A stretch of 64,000 nt of DNA from Daldinia sp. FL1419 (GCA_025201765.1 MU623368.1:1-64000), one strand, 5' to 3'; positions 47,932-60,738 are shown, numbered from the stretch's first letter. Notes: generated from the sequence alone by a model not told the origin. Program-made: numbers and translations.

Positions 47932-49771
47932 GTCACGGGGCGCTGGAGGGACTGGGTTCAGGCATTGGTAGTTTTGGTAATTGTTTACAAGTCCCGAGGT
48001 TTTAAGAAAAGAAAAAGAAAAGCCGGATGGACCCGCGGAGTTGGAATGAGTTCGTGACACGGTCCGGGACGGGGGTTTGGTTTGGTAAGGTCCGGATCTC
48101 GCGGTATCAGGTGACCTCAGTATAGGCAGGAAATGGTTCAAGATACTTGGAAGTTTGAACTAGTTAACTAGGTTAGGGGCTTTTTGTCAGTTGGGAATTG
48201 GCTAGGTTAGGTTTGTTTTAGGCGGGGTTTAGGGCGGTTTGGTAGCAGGGCAGTTACCCAAATGCATGGATTGGGGTTGTTAAGGTTTGGGGGGCAGGTA
48301 GCATCCCGAATTTCAAATCATCTCGCTCTTTCTCAGGCTTAAACTGACCGCTAATCAGTTGTAAATGGGCTATCGCGGCCTATCACTCAGTGGGTTTCTG
48401 GGGTTTTTGGTACCCCGATATTTCGCCTAAGTATGCCTCATTAGTGCTAGTTACCTAACATGGTTTAGATCATGTTCCACTCTATTTCTGCCCTGGTTTT
48501 ATTCGATTTGTTCGGGGTTCCATTTAGATTTCTTGATTCTTCAACATTCAACATTGATGCGCGATGTCGTTTCTAGGTATAAAATATTCGTCGACTTACG
48601 GACATAGAGCACAGCACTTACAGGCCTTTCTCTAATTAAGACCCGGCCATATTCAAAAAGGGTCTTTAGGGTCCATAGCGCCTGAGTAGCGTGAACGCTC
48701 GTCTACGCTACTCGACGGCGTTTGTCTAGCCATGATTCTGGTTGGCCATCCAAGTCAAGGATAGGCTGCATAGCTGCATAGCATGAAAGACACGGAGTTA
48801 ATGAACTCCGTCGGTAGACGATGTTTGTTAGATATACGAAATAGGATCCATAGTGGGCCTCTTGCAGCACGATACTAGGCATACACCATTAGACATCACC
48901 CTTTGCCCGACGAAATGCTTCGTAAGAGAGGACGGGAAGCTGAGGGTGCAAATATTTACAGTGGCTACTTTTTTTCAGCCGCAGTGTAACATTGGACTGC
49001 ACAACACATACAAACTGGGCACTTAAACAGACAGGGTCTACTATGGATCCCCATGGATCTCCCATGTGGTAAAAACGCCCTGGCTCCTCCCGATGATCAT
49101 CTCGGCTTTGCTTGGATGCCTCTATCGATGCATGTTAAGATAGGTACATGCAGACATGTTGAGCCCTGTCACATCTTTCCGATGGACATGAAGTAAACTC
49201 GGCCCACTCCGCTTTACCAAGCCGAGGCGGGAAAAGAAAACCAAGTTATTGTCAGAGGTCCCGTGGGGAGCTATCGAGTATAGCTTCTTGGCGTAGCCAC
49301 TGAAAGTCCCTTAAGCTTTTCAGCTTCTGCAAGCCATCTCTAACGCTGCTGCAACATTACTGGCTATGTCTACCTTTATCCTTGCCAGTTAATCTCCCCA
49401 GGCAAGAATAGGCATGGCTCAAGGCTGAATGGACCTGAATGGGCCTCTCATCTCAAGCCAGTGAGAAAGTAATGAGTACGGGAAGTCGCTTGTCTAGACT
49501 GGGACCATGTGTACGCCCTCTGGTTGCCATTATCGTGCGGATATGCTGGATGGGTCGGAGACGTAGCACCCTTCCCGCCCCAAGTTCTCGTCCCTAATAA
49601 GAGGGCGTGGATGCCCTACTCCCGCGCTCGCGTTGTGCCTTTCCCTTTTTCTTTCCTGTGGGCGGCCGTTGTTCTCTGTAATATTCCGTGGTCGAGTAGT
49701 ATCCCGATATATTCAGCCTAGGAGAAGTAGACACCCACTTTCAATAATTAGGTTGCCTCTAGGATACCAAG
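47932..49771. other. divergent intergenic region between RAD57 and the membrane-protein gene
   Basis: The first 210 bases are an open upstream extension of the RAD57 frame (see findings). The rest of the 1.8 kb has no supportable gene and should contain both promoters. Confidence 0.5.
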
Positions 49772-51184
49772 ATGGCGAGACTCCTATCCGCTGCGGCGTT
49801 AGTCGCCGCCGTTCAGGCCGTAGCTCTAGATGGGAAGCCATCTGAGCCAACCCAAGCGTCTACTCCGGATCCAACTTTCCAGCGTCCCAAGATCACTCTA
49901 CCCCCTAGTATTCAGGACTTAGCCAAGAGACAGAATGGACAAACCGTCCTCGTAGGACCTGACAACACATGTGGATACTTCGATGGACGACCTGGTAATA
50001 AGCCTTACGACTGTTGAAAATGACTACTTGACTGACGATAGCCATAGGTGCTGTATTTAGCTGTAACGGCAAGGGTGTTACTTGTGCCCTAGTCACTACG
50101 TCGACGTACGGTGCTGTCGCTTGCTGTGATGATACAGGCTGTGGTCTTCGAGTTGCATGTATCGATTACAAGGAGTTCCTATACTCGAGTGCTTGTGACA
50201 ATGGATGTATTCAAGATACATACACTGTAAAATGGTAAGTTTCCTTTTGCTGATGGCTAGTATAAAAAATACTCATCGTTTGGCAGTACGAGGAGCACCG
50301 CGCCATACTGCGGTACTGTTACCTTTTCTAGTGGTATCGTAGATTATTATTGCGATACCTTGTCGGGCTCAGTACCGCAACAGCTATATACTACGTGGCA
50401 TGGTGAAACAGATGGCCGAACTTTCACTCCTGTTGTCGTCACATTAGACAACACGCCCGCATCACCGTCCTCCTCTGCGACTAATTCCAACAGCAACGAC
50501 GACGATGAGGAGGATAGTGGTATATCGAGTTCCGGCTCTGCAGGCGCAACCGCCCCGGCTAACGATGAGGCTTCTGAATCAAACACTGCTTCGAAGTCAG
50601 GTTCTTCGACGAATGTAGGCGCCATTGCTGGTGGTGTTGTGGGAGGAGTCGCTGGTCTTGCCTTAATCGGACTCGGAATCTTCTTCCTTATCCGTCACAA
50701 CAATAAGAAGAAGCAGAACATTACCACCCAGCCGGCCGTTCCCCAGATGCAACAAGGAGGGCCCGGCGTGCCGCCTGGTCAACCGGGAGCTGCTGCCGCC
50801 GGCTACCCGCAACAACCCTACAACCCACACTATAGCCAACAGTACTCGCCTTCATCTCCCGGATACCCTCAGCAACCATACTACGCCGATCCGAACAAGC
50901 CCGGTGGGTTTACCACCGTTGCGCCTGCTCAGCTTCCCGACCGAAATGATTCGACCAGCCCTGCCAACTCCCAGTTCACGGATAATAGACAAAGCTTACA
51001 ACAGCCCACAAGCCCGACTTCTACTGTTAACTCAAACTGGCAGCAGAACCAACAATACCCCGGTCAGCAAACCTCTCCTATCCCTAACGTTCCCCCGACC
51101 GTGCATGAGGCTGGTGGAAATGTCGTTGGACAGAGGGATTATAACGATAATCACCATGGTCAATTGCACGAGCTGGGAAGTTAG
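49772..51184 (+). CDS. type I membrane protein with Cys-rich ectodomain and disordered tail
   Basis: Exons 49772..49994, 50048..50234 and 50287..51184 (introns 53 and 52 bp) encode 435 aa. A signal peptide is evident at about 1-18 ('ARLLSAAALVAAVQA'). The ectodomain (about 65-175) has many Cys, including 'CGYFDG', 'CALVTT', 'ACCDDTGCG' and 'SACDNGC', which probably form disulfides. It is followed by a Ser/Asn/Asp-rich stalk suited to O-glycosylation. One transmembrane helix follows, 'VGAIAGGVVGGVAGLALIGL' onward into 'GIFFLIR', then a basic stop-transfer stretch (HNNKKK) and a Pro/Gln/Tyr-rich cytoplasmic tail with repeated 'YPQQPY' motifs. The plan resembles fungal wall-stress or Mid2-like sensors, but no WSC domain is recognised and the ligand is unknown. 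It is convergent with the carnitine acetyltransferase gene. Confidence 0.85.
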
Positions 51185-51727
51185 ACGGTTTTCGCTATAG
51201 GGAGGCGAGGGAAACGAGAGAAGAATGAAATTTTCGCTGTTTATAGTTTATATTTCGTAATGGAACCTTTTGCGGCATTTGCATTGTGGAGTTTCCAAGT
51301 TTCTACTTGGTCGGGTATATTTTGAGATATACAAAACTGAAGTGAGTGTATATGCGGATTGGCTTAATCTTGAGTAAAGCTACCTAGGTAGATACGTAAG
51401 CTTGTCACTCATCAGGCTTGCATCATATTGTTGTAAATAACTATAGGAAGTAAATAGTATTCAAAGAGTAACTCGTACACTTATACCATAACAAATCACA
51501 TGCAGCCACCCGCGCTAGATACGACTGAATCCAAAAGGACAAGATACATATTCTCCTCCCTTTCCTCCTCTACTTTCACTTCCCTTATCTTATTCTCTTT
51601 CCTCTCTTCTACTTTTCTCCCATGCCTTTCATGCTTGCCTATACTTCTGACCGACAAACCTCCCTCTCTATGCATCGCACTACCTCTATCCCCTCTAGCA
51701 TCTTAGCATAGAGGGTTACCGCACTAG
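51185..51727. other. intergenic space between convergent genes
   Basis: This is 543 bp, pyrimidine-rich on the plus strand at 51,540-51,700. It should hold the 3' ends of the membrane-protein and carnitine acetyltransferase genes. No gene is seen. Confidence 0.6.
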
Positions 51728-54412
51728 TCAGTATTCTACCAGCCGCAATTTCTTTCCTATCTCCCTTCTTCGCGCGTTCGCTGCTGCGCGGTCCGAGGCT
51801 TTAGATTCGTTTTGTTGGTCAAGTGCCTCGCCACGTGCTTTCAGAGCTTGTAGTAACATGCCTGCGTCAAAGAAACCGTCTGCGGGTATTATATAGGTAA
51901 GCTTCCGTACTTCTAAAGAGTAAGAGAAATAAGGGAAGAAAAACTTACAGCCACCCAACTCATCGTCCTCACTCATCATTAAACTCTCCTCCGTCGGACT
52001 CCTCGTTCCAGTTGATGACCTCGCTGCAAGAGCGCGCAGGCTATCCGCGCCGGTAATCATGCGACCACGTGCCTTATTCGGGCGATGACGGTGTCCCGCG
52101 AACGGCTTGTCCGGATCGATTTCCCTAGCGCGCGTCTGCTTCGAGCTTGTGCCTCGTCTATTCGTGATTCTTAGTATGCGTCTGATCTCTAGTAGATAAC
52201 TTTCGAGCGTGTCCACAAATCGCTTCGTCTGTCTGTGTTTGCTAGCCACGCAAATATTGATACCCTCATCCTTAATGATGTATCCGATGCCGAATCCGCC
52301 ACCCGATGTCGGCCCGAATCCGAATTGTCGCAGCGAGGGGTTTCCGCAGTTCGACGTTGACAGGATTGTGCTATTTAGCTTGTCCCATCCCTGGTCTGCG
52401 AAGATCGCCGGTACTTGGTGATCCGCGTATCGTGAGTTCATGCTATCACCGCGTTGTCGTGTTCGCGATTCCCCATCCGATAATATAGATTCCCTCCCGG
52501 GACTGCCGACCGCGGACTCGGTGCCTTGTTCCGAACCAGTTTCCATCGGGCTCGAATACCCCAAACTACTTCCTGAGCGGCTATCCCCGTCCAGAAACCT
52601 TTGCCACACACAGAATAAGGCGTACAAGTGCCTGTCGCAGCCCCGTCCTTTCGAACATTCCTTAGTGACATTGACGTGCGTTTGGCATGCTTTGCGGAGC
52701 GCTTCTACCTTTGCCTCTGCGGGGTTATCCGCCCAAAACGCCTGACAAAAGTTAACTGATTCCTCCGATACCGTCCTAACAGCCTCAGTTCTTCCATGAA
52801 GGAACGCCTTGGTCATTGCTGGCTCGTAAGTGCATTCAACTCGTCCGTAAAGTCCATAATAGGCGGCTTGGAAGGCCATCTGTACAAAAGCATCCGGCGA
52901 AAAACCCGCGGAAGTGATAAAGTTCTTACCGTATCCACTGAAGTCCAGGCATTCAAATTCATTTTGACTGATAAGATCTGCAAGCCGAGTTTCGGCGAAC
53001 CGGATAGCAATGTTAAGCTCTGGTGATATATCCCATTCTAACTTATGAGGGGTCGTGGTAACGTCTCCGAAGCTCTCCGGGTCGCGCTTCGACGGGTCCG
53101 GACTCGCCGTTTTCCAGAGGCTTGGGGCTTGGCCATTAATGGTCCTTGCAAAACGCAATATGGTATCTGTGTAAAGGTCGCTAGCGAATCGAAGTACAGT
53201 ATGGCCATCGACACCGGTGTGTTCAAAATTGATACCTGCACTCCCGTTTTTACATACAATGATCTGAAGCTTATCGTACCATCGATTTATGCATGTGCCA
53301 ATCTGTACTCCCTTGACTACATCGTTCGTACCACAGAGCATGTTCTGGCACAGCGCAGCAGCAGTGGACGGCTCCGTGTAATCGAGGCATAGCACGAATA
53401 AAGCCGAGTCGACAATGCCGAGGCAATCGGCATTGTTTGAACCCTCCTCCTTAGTAAGAACATCCCTTAAACCGGACCAGGTTTTTCGATTTTCTGTGCT
53501 CAGAATTCCAAGAGCGCCTTTAGCGGCTTCCTGGATAGGTGTTTGAGCTGCATCGTCTATTATCGTTTGAAGGTTAATTGAAATATCTCTTTCGCTCATG
53601 ATAAGATCCGAGTTATCATCAAGTACGTCAAACCAGTAGAATTGTCCGTGGCATAAAACAACAATGTGTTTAGATTCGGGGTCCTGTTCGATCTGGCAGC
53701 CATTTTCGGTCGGTACACGAGCAGTGCCAAAAAGTCGTGAATATTGATACATATCTAGAGGTATACCTTTGACTGTATCCGGAGGCAATTCCTCTCGGCG
53801 TACTGCTCGCACGAATTCTAGCGCTGATACGACGAGAGATGCCGCGCGAGTGACCTGGTTATTCCTCGCTGGTGTGGGGTCATCTTCCAACAAGAAAAAT
53901 GGATTCAAGTTTAGAACGACCGGATTATCGAAGTTTAGGTATGAATCATACCCTTATGTATAGTAACCGTTAGCGGTGATAAAAATCGTACCAAAAAAAA
54001 CGAACTTACAGAATTGTTCTATATAGCTCGTTTTCCCAACGGCATACTCTTGTAACTTCCTCTGGAGCTCGGGTCCATCTTTCTTCAAAAATTCTTGGAC
54101 AGCAAGCTTCGTTTCTGAATGTTCCCTAGGGCCTTGAAGGGGTTTTAGAGCAGCCAGATACTTCTTGCAGGTTTGTTCGAGGTCCGGTATAGGCAGCTTA
54201 GGTAGACTGTCCTGATGAGCAAATGTGATTCCACCTTCTTTAGGCTTCTCTGGTATCGTCTCCATTACTGGTACTCTGCCTCTAATTTCAGGACTCGCCG
54301 GCCTTTCACTTTTATACTCTTGTGTAGAAGGGGGTGTAGGTGTTGATGAACTGCCACTGAGAGTCTCGCCAAGAGACTTTGGCATAGCAAAAATACGAAC
54401 TTGAGTAGGCAT
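51728..54412 (-). CDS. carnitine O-acetyltransferase (FacC/Yat-like)
   Basis: Three minus-strand exons (54412..54010, 53952..51949 and 51879..51728) encode 852 aa of the choline/carnitine acyltransferase family. The substrate-tunnel start is 'LPKLPIPDLEQTCKKYLAAL' (70-89). The catalytic His is H379 in 'FEHTGVDGHT', within the usual HxxxDG context. C-terminal landmarks are 'FGFGPTSGGGFGIGY' and the family's usual 'GGYGFFDAG' end, rebuilt only after splicing the last intron. There is no obvious mitochondrial presequence and no C-terminal peroxisomal SKL (it ends LVEY). With the long acidic insert near the C-terminus this suggests a cytosolic FacC/Yat-type enzyme, moving acetyl units between CoA and carnitine during growth on acetate or fatty acids. 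The first intron ends in AAG instead of YAG. Another ATG lies nine codons downstream. Confidence 0.92.
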
Positions 54413-57400
54413 ACTGTCAGCCGACTTCTAGTAGGTTAAGTATATAAAGGCGAGACACTGGTACTAATGTTCAAACCGCGCAAAGCTGTGCGGTAAAAGT
54501 AATGGCAATCTTGGAGACAATAGGGTGGCATCACACTTGAGCTGCACCCTAGGAAGGGAAAGAGTTGAGTATTATTATAGGATAACGAAAGAAATATATC
54601 GAAGGGGAACCGAAGCTGTAATTCAACTCCGAGGCCAAGCAATGAGACGAGAGTCCCAAGCAAGTAGGTTAGGGGTGGATCCATGACCAAAATCCCAAGT
54701 CCTAGGATATCAACCTAATTGCATATAGTTCGCTATCACATGTGTGAATGGAGCTGCTAGTTGGAGGCACATCTTCTGTGTAAAGAAAGTGACGTGATTG
54801 GTTGTGATGTCTTAAATTGAACTAGATACTCATCCGCAGGGCCGACAAGTATGTAATATGAATGGAGAAATAGGGTAAACTGCCGAGAGTTCTGGGTAAA
54901 GGTACTAGAGATGAAACGAAATCTCACATACCTCCAACCAGGATAGCGGGTCTAGAGAACCGCCCAGACGGATTGTATATGCGACCTTAAGGTGATATGG
55001 TGAAGTAGATTCGTATTATTCGGATAACTTAAGAGCAGGAAAATTTGTAATATGTTACGGAATGATTTCTCTAGAACTTGTATTAGTACTTGTGTCTACT
55101 GGAACGTCACGCAGGGACTACGCTGAAGAGCAACAACGATGCCAAAAGTGGTTAGGTATGGGATAGGCGAAGAGATGAGGTCAGAGCTTTCGAACACGAT
55201 GGAGAAAGGTACATAATTCGAGAACCCACCAAAGATACCTTCCTAGCCTGTAGCAATGACGACTGACAAGTAACCATCCCCACGGGGTCAGCCTGGCGCG
55301 AGTCGTTAAAGTGTGAATCTAGTAAAGAACTCGAGGGACAGAGTCTAGGTCGTGGGGTAGATTTCGGACAAGTGGATGAACTCTGGTTGGGTAGTCGGGG
55401 CAAAGGCGGCCTTAGTAAAGTCCTCGTGCTCGTTGGATTTGGATCGGAATGGGGACTCGATGGAGACGCGCTAAAGCAATCCACCTCGAAAAGAGAAAGT
55501 GTCCTACAGAAGCTACCGTAGTATGAAGGATTTTGGTAGCGTTGGTAACGTTTTCATGAAAGGAAAGACGTGCTGCTCTTTATTCGTTAATCGCGATTCG
55601 AGTTTATAAAGGCCAAAGATGACAGGATCCAGCTCATCTATCGGCTAAGCGACCGAGATGGTTCTCGTTTATAGTAGTGAGGTATATTGATATAACACGG
55701 GCATAGGACTTGAGGAACGTGACCGATGTGACCTCAGCTGACGATGCATAGCTGTAGCTAGGGGCAGCCCAGGGGTCCTAAAGGAGAAAAAGCGGAGTTA
55801 ATGTCTGCGTGCTTTTGCAGTGTTAAGTGCCTGGGCACCCCGGGATCCTTAAGGCAACAACCTGTTTTTTTACCCTTCCTTACGGTTATTCGAGAATGCT
55901 CCTTTACTATAAAAGCCAAGCTATTATCGGTGCGCACGAGGCTAAAATGACGAAGTACAGGGCTGCAACGCGTGCTAGAAGGAACGCATGTGAAATCGGC
56001 CTTAGATAGGCGAGGTGTTGGCGAGATTGGAGAATCCAGCAAACGTTCAGCACAACCTCGTCAAAGAAGGAACAATAAACGGCCCATATCTTATACCCGA
56101 GGACAAGTAAACCTATGGGTTCGATCTCTACCCACGCCTCGATCCGAGTAATTAATCGCCTCTCGGTCGGACGAGTGCTTTAAGAAACAAACACCTCCCT
56201 TATTACTGGAGTTCGGATAGGATAAGATGAGTTTAGTCGAATCCCGGGCAAATGGACCACGGGAATCCCCGCACCTGACGATCCTGACGATGACTTCCGG
56301 ACGCTAGAAAGGTCCCCCCCGGATCTACAATTATTTGCCTATCATAACTTCGGCATCTCACAGATAGAAAAAGGACCGCAAATCAAGGGACGGCGCGCGG
56401 CAATCGCTTGTGGAACAGATATGTTAACCGTGCCGGGAGCCGACGTTGTTCAAGCAACGATAAAATGCGCATCGTGGATACTGGAGGTCTATAAAGTGAC
56501 ACCGAAGATAATTTATTCTTTCGGGGCCTCCCGGTTATCCCTCGACGGTTTCGTCCTAGTAACGAAAACAGAGTTGCACGTCGGCGCGTACACTTGACAT
56601 GTGATTCAGTATCTTGGTAGACACGTATCATTCAACGGGAAGACTGAGAAACGCGCGGTCCTCGCTTGGTGAATTCCGGTGCCACAGCTGAGCATCTGCA
56701 AAGCTTTCAACTGAGTTCATCTGGCACCCACCTGGATGGCTTGCATATGAAATAAGTGTAAGGCCTATATTGACGTCGTGCTTGAGAACCCTCTCTTGAA
56801 GGACTAGTACTTCTAACGAGTCGAACGAATAGGCGACGGAACTATGAACCACCATGTTAAAAAATAAAAAATAAAAAAAGGACTTGATTTTTGGAAAGTT
56901 ATCATGAAGATATAAATCTTAAAATTATAAACCCAGACACTAGAAAGTGAGATTACTAATACAAGATTAGTTGTAAATCAACGTTCGCACTTACCCTCAG
57001 CTTTTCTCAGCTGAGATGCAGGCACAAGTGGGCTGCCATGAGACAAATTAGGTACCAAGATGGAAGCGAATCCGAAGTGGGACCCAATCAGGTACTAGTC
57101 CTAGGTACCTAACCGGTTAGGTAAGAGGTAATTAGATAGATACCTAATTCCAGGCTTGTTATGTAAGCGGTGAGTGCACCCGAGAAGCTATAATTACACA
57201 GCCACAGGCGCAAACCAAGGGTAGATTTGGAATTGATGCTTGACTCTGGTTGTCCGGGGCTCCTGGTGGATGGTTTAGCATGATTAGGGTGAGGCTCAAG
57301 TTTCTAAATTCTGCCCATTCTCCACGTTCCTCGCACTCGCTTAAGGCTGACGGAAGCTTCTTTTAAGTAAGCAGCCCGTTGTTTATGACTCGTCGACCAC

Positions 57401-57755
57401 TCGGCGCCCGCGGCCTCTGCCTGTTATAGCAAGTCCGCTATCCACGATGCTACCTAAGAGCAGATCATCCATCTTGGGATCCTATGAATAGTCCTACGGG
57501 TAACTAGCCCTATCGCGCTCTTTTGCCCAGAAGAGTGCGAATGCGAGGTGTAGAGTATGGGGTCGTGGGTATAGGTAGGCTATGATAGTTGTCTTTTATC
57601 AGGGGCTACGCATTTGTGCGGTGCAGTGTGGTGCAGGTATATATGGCGACGGGATCACTTCAGTCCGATTCTGTTTTTGTTCTTGGGATGTAAGATAATT
57701 GTTAATTCAAATCATTTTATGAGCGGTTTATCTCGTATAGGAATCTCTGGACATC
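54413..57755. other. 3.3-kb divergent intergenic region
   Basis: No coding region could be supported. Frames such as 55,152-55,484 (minus) and 55,758-56,042 are short, of low complexity and without motifs. A short A-rich stretch lies at 56,860-56,880, and TAGGTA motifs lie at about 57,105-57,150. Promoters of the divergent acetyltransferase and MFS genes should lie at the ends. Confidence 0.5.
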
Positions 57756-60062
57756 ATGTTGATTACTCTGTTAATGCGAGCCTTCAAATCGAACAAGGGT
57801 TATGAACAACCAACTAAACCGAAAACACCATGCATACACGAGAGGAACGTCGGGCAGGACGAACTAAACACCCAAACTCAAGAAGATAGTTCCCAAGCTA
57901 GAGCCTGTCTCCTATGCAAGATCGAGAGGAGAGAGGCTTCCAAATATCGATGGAAACTTGTGATATGTCTACTCATGCCCTATGCCCTCCAGGCACTCGA
58001 CGTAACCATGTACGACAGGCCCTGCTAAACGCTCAAGTATAATGATATTGACTTGTATAATAGCGTCGCTAGTGCCTTACCATGGATTGCCGCTGATTTC
58101 GGTATAAAAACTATCCTATAGGCACCGATGCGTTTAGACTAACATGACTTTAGGCGAAATCGCCCAGCTTAATTGGATCATCTCAGCCTTCAACCTGACC
58201 TCAGCTGCATTCATCCCCTTCTGGGCACAAATGGCCGACATATTCGGACGACACTGGTCTTTACAGATGTGTTCCCTTATCATGTTAATCGGCAGCGCCC
58301 TCTGCACCGGCGCCCCAACAACTGCGTTTGGTGCCTTTCTTCTCGGTCGAGCTCTACAAGGTGTTGCATGTGCGGGACTTAATACGATTATTCGAGCTAT
58401 ATTGGCTGATAGGGTGTCGTTGGAAGAGAACGCGAAGAACTGGAGTCTGTTTTCGCTAGTAGGGGGCTTGTGTTACGGACTCGGTCCCGTCATCGGCGGG
58501 TATCTTACTGCGGCTAACTGGAGGTGGTGCTTCGGTATCAATCTGCCGATTGCTTTCGTCGGTATCTTGGTCATCTTTTTCTTCCTGCGGAATGATCTCC
58601 TTGGACCTCAGCCGATAGCCGGACTGGACGGAAACGAGGCCGGTCGCCGCGAACGATTTGCTAGACGCGCCATGACACTCGATATTGGTGGCCAGCTCTT
58701 ATTTTTGTTTGGATTTGGCCTTATTATTTTGGCCTTGACATGGGGTGGTGCGACTTATGATTGGACTCATCCTGCTGTGCTGGTCCCTCTTATCCTTGGT
58801 ACTCTAATAGCGTGCACTTGGCTTTACTACGAATACTCGATGGCTCCAGGTGGTCTATTGTCGGCGAAGTTGTCTATCCAGAGACCAATGCTACCTTGGA
58901 GCGTGGTGAAGGACCGAAATATTGGCCTATTATGCTACATCAACTTTGCTACAGGGATGGCCATGTACAGTGTAAGCAAAGTGCCGACGTCTACGGATGA
59001 TATTAATTTACTAAGCCGTCATATAGGTACTTTACTTTGTCGACATTTATTTTACAATTGTCAAGGTAGGATCTTCTATAAGCCAGGGTTGTTTGGTATT
59101 CTATCTTTGCTAACATCGTTGGTAGGGTTTCCTTTCCGATAAAGCTGGTGTTCAGTTATTATTCTATACGCCAGGACTTGGAGGTTAGTTAAAACAGCTC
59201 CCTTTTAGAAATTTATGGCTAACATTAGTAGCCGGTGTATACCTCTCTATGTTCTTCTGTAACATCTGGCCTCGTCAAACCTTTCTACCTTTATTTCTCG
59301 GTTCCTTGGTAGAAGCTATTGGTGTTGGTATGCTGGCGTGGGCTCTGTACTTCGAGCATACGCCTACTATATACGGTATGATGGCACTTACCGGTGCAGG
59401 TACAGGTCTGCGATTCATGCCTTGTAAATGGATGCCCTTTTTTTTCCGAGGTAGTATATTTGTTAACTTAAGGTGACAGGTAGCCTTCACGCCATTGGTT
59501 TCTTCCCAAGCCACGTCGCAACGGTGATATCCGTGATGGCTGTCGCCACGACATTCGGGGGTACTCTGGCTCTTACCATCATGTCCGCTGTCTTCAACAA
59601 CACGTCGGGCATTTCGAAGGATTCTCCTTTCCAAAACAATTACGATGCTTTAAATAAGCTTCCTGATGGGATAAAGTCTCATGTCGTCGAAGGCGCCAAG
59701 GTAAGCTTTTATCCTTAGTGTCTCATTGAATTGACTAAAACCTTAGATAGAATGGAATTACTTGGGCGTTTGCCTCATTAACGCCTCTTATGGCTATCGT
59801 AGGTCCTATTATAATCATACTCTTATCGCAAAGCTGACGTGTCAAACAGTGCGTATTCGTATCGGCATGCTTAGGCAATGTAACCATTATCAAGAAAACA
59901 GACGGTGTTAAAGGTACCGAGGCCGAAGTATCGGGTGGCCATCTAGTGCATGGGAGCTACTTGCTCTCTTTGATTTATGGAAGGAATGGTCCGAAGAAAA
60001 GCATAGAGCTTGGAGAGAGGCGAAGGTCGGACCAGCAGCCCGTGATGGAACAGATGAGCTGA
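57756..60062 (+). CDS. MFS multidrug-type exporter, 14-helix (DHA2-like)
   Basis: Nine exons join in phase: 57756..58009, 58064..58101, 58154..58971, 59027..59065, 59126..59183, 59229..59423, 59480..59700, 59751..59798 and 59850..60062, giving 627 aa. Introns are about 45-60 bp. The first helix is 'YRWKLVICLLMPYALQALDV'. Splicing then restores 'VASALPWIAADFGEIAQLNW'. Motif A is seen as 'MADIFGRHWSLQ' and the antiporter-type motif C region as 'GPVIGGYLT'. Later exons give 'FVDIYFTIVKG', 'TPGLGVAGVYLSMF', 'MMALTGAGTGLRFMP' and 'FVSACLGNVTIIKK'. Such transporters expel drugs, toxins or secondary metabolites by proton antiport; the substrate is unknown and no biosynthetic genes are adjacent. The start could also be the ATG at 57,774. 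Where relatives usually have Gly after 'RFMP', splicing gives Cys. Confidence 0.88.
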
Positions 60063-60738
60063 AGAACAAGACAGAGAGTTGTTGACCGTATTATGATACC
60101 CCTTAAAAAGAAGTATTTTGATTTTGCAAACGAAAAGACGTTTGGATATACCTAACCTAGAAGTTAAGCAAATAGACTTGGTAAAATAGAACCGATGTAG
60201 AATTGCAGGATGTATATATTATCAACGAAGTGACGGAGTAGAATAGTCGCACTTGATAAGTGCCTTTATCGTATCATATTTGGTATATGTAGTTAGTAGG
60301 TACTTACTGGAAGGTAAGTGACTAAAATACAGTGGAAATATCCATGTATTAAGTATTAAATACATGCATGTTTAGAAAATTGACGCAAGGGAGTAGGAAC
60401 AGTTAAGGAGGAGGTGAGGACTGCGGCGTTCGGCATCTCCCCGCTTCGAACAAAATAATCTCACGTCTCACAAACTTTTGGACTTAAAACGCGCCAACCA
60501 AACTCTAAAGTTTAAACTATATTCTTCTCCTTCTTCTTATAGAATGCTTACTTCACATTCTCGACCAACAAAAAATTACTCGCTCCTATTTTAATCTTAG
60601 TCAAATCCGGATACTGGAGTCGGATCGTGGACTCCTAATTAAAGCAGAAGAAAACTCATACTACTAAGCGGTGATTTTCAAAAACTCGCTCACTCGATAC
60701 CCAAAACCCCCCACTATCACTACCCCGAACCCAACACA
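60063..60738. promoter_or_regulatory. intergenic region upstream of the 2EXR gene
   Basis: These 676 bp lie between two tandem genes. The sequence is A/T-rich at 60,110-60,370 with one TAGGTACTTA motif near 60,300, then C-rich from 60,690 to the start codon, probably the leader of the 2EXR gene. No gene is seen. Confidence 0.5.

Noticed and set aside
46700..47971. Plus-strand frames of 170 and 227 codons opposite RAD57
   Set aside because: They are by-products of GC-rich RAD57 codons and are rich in Arg, Ser and Gly without motifs.
55152..55484. 110-codon minus-strand Ser/Pro-rich frame
   Set aside because: It is low complexity, has no conserved segment, and no splice partners were identified.
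56080..56140. Possible tRNA B-box ('gggttcgatct')
   Set aside because: No matching A box, acceptor stem or anticodon arm could be placed on either side.
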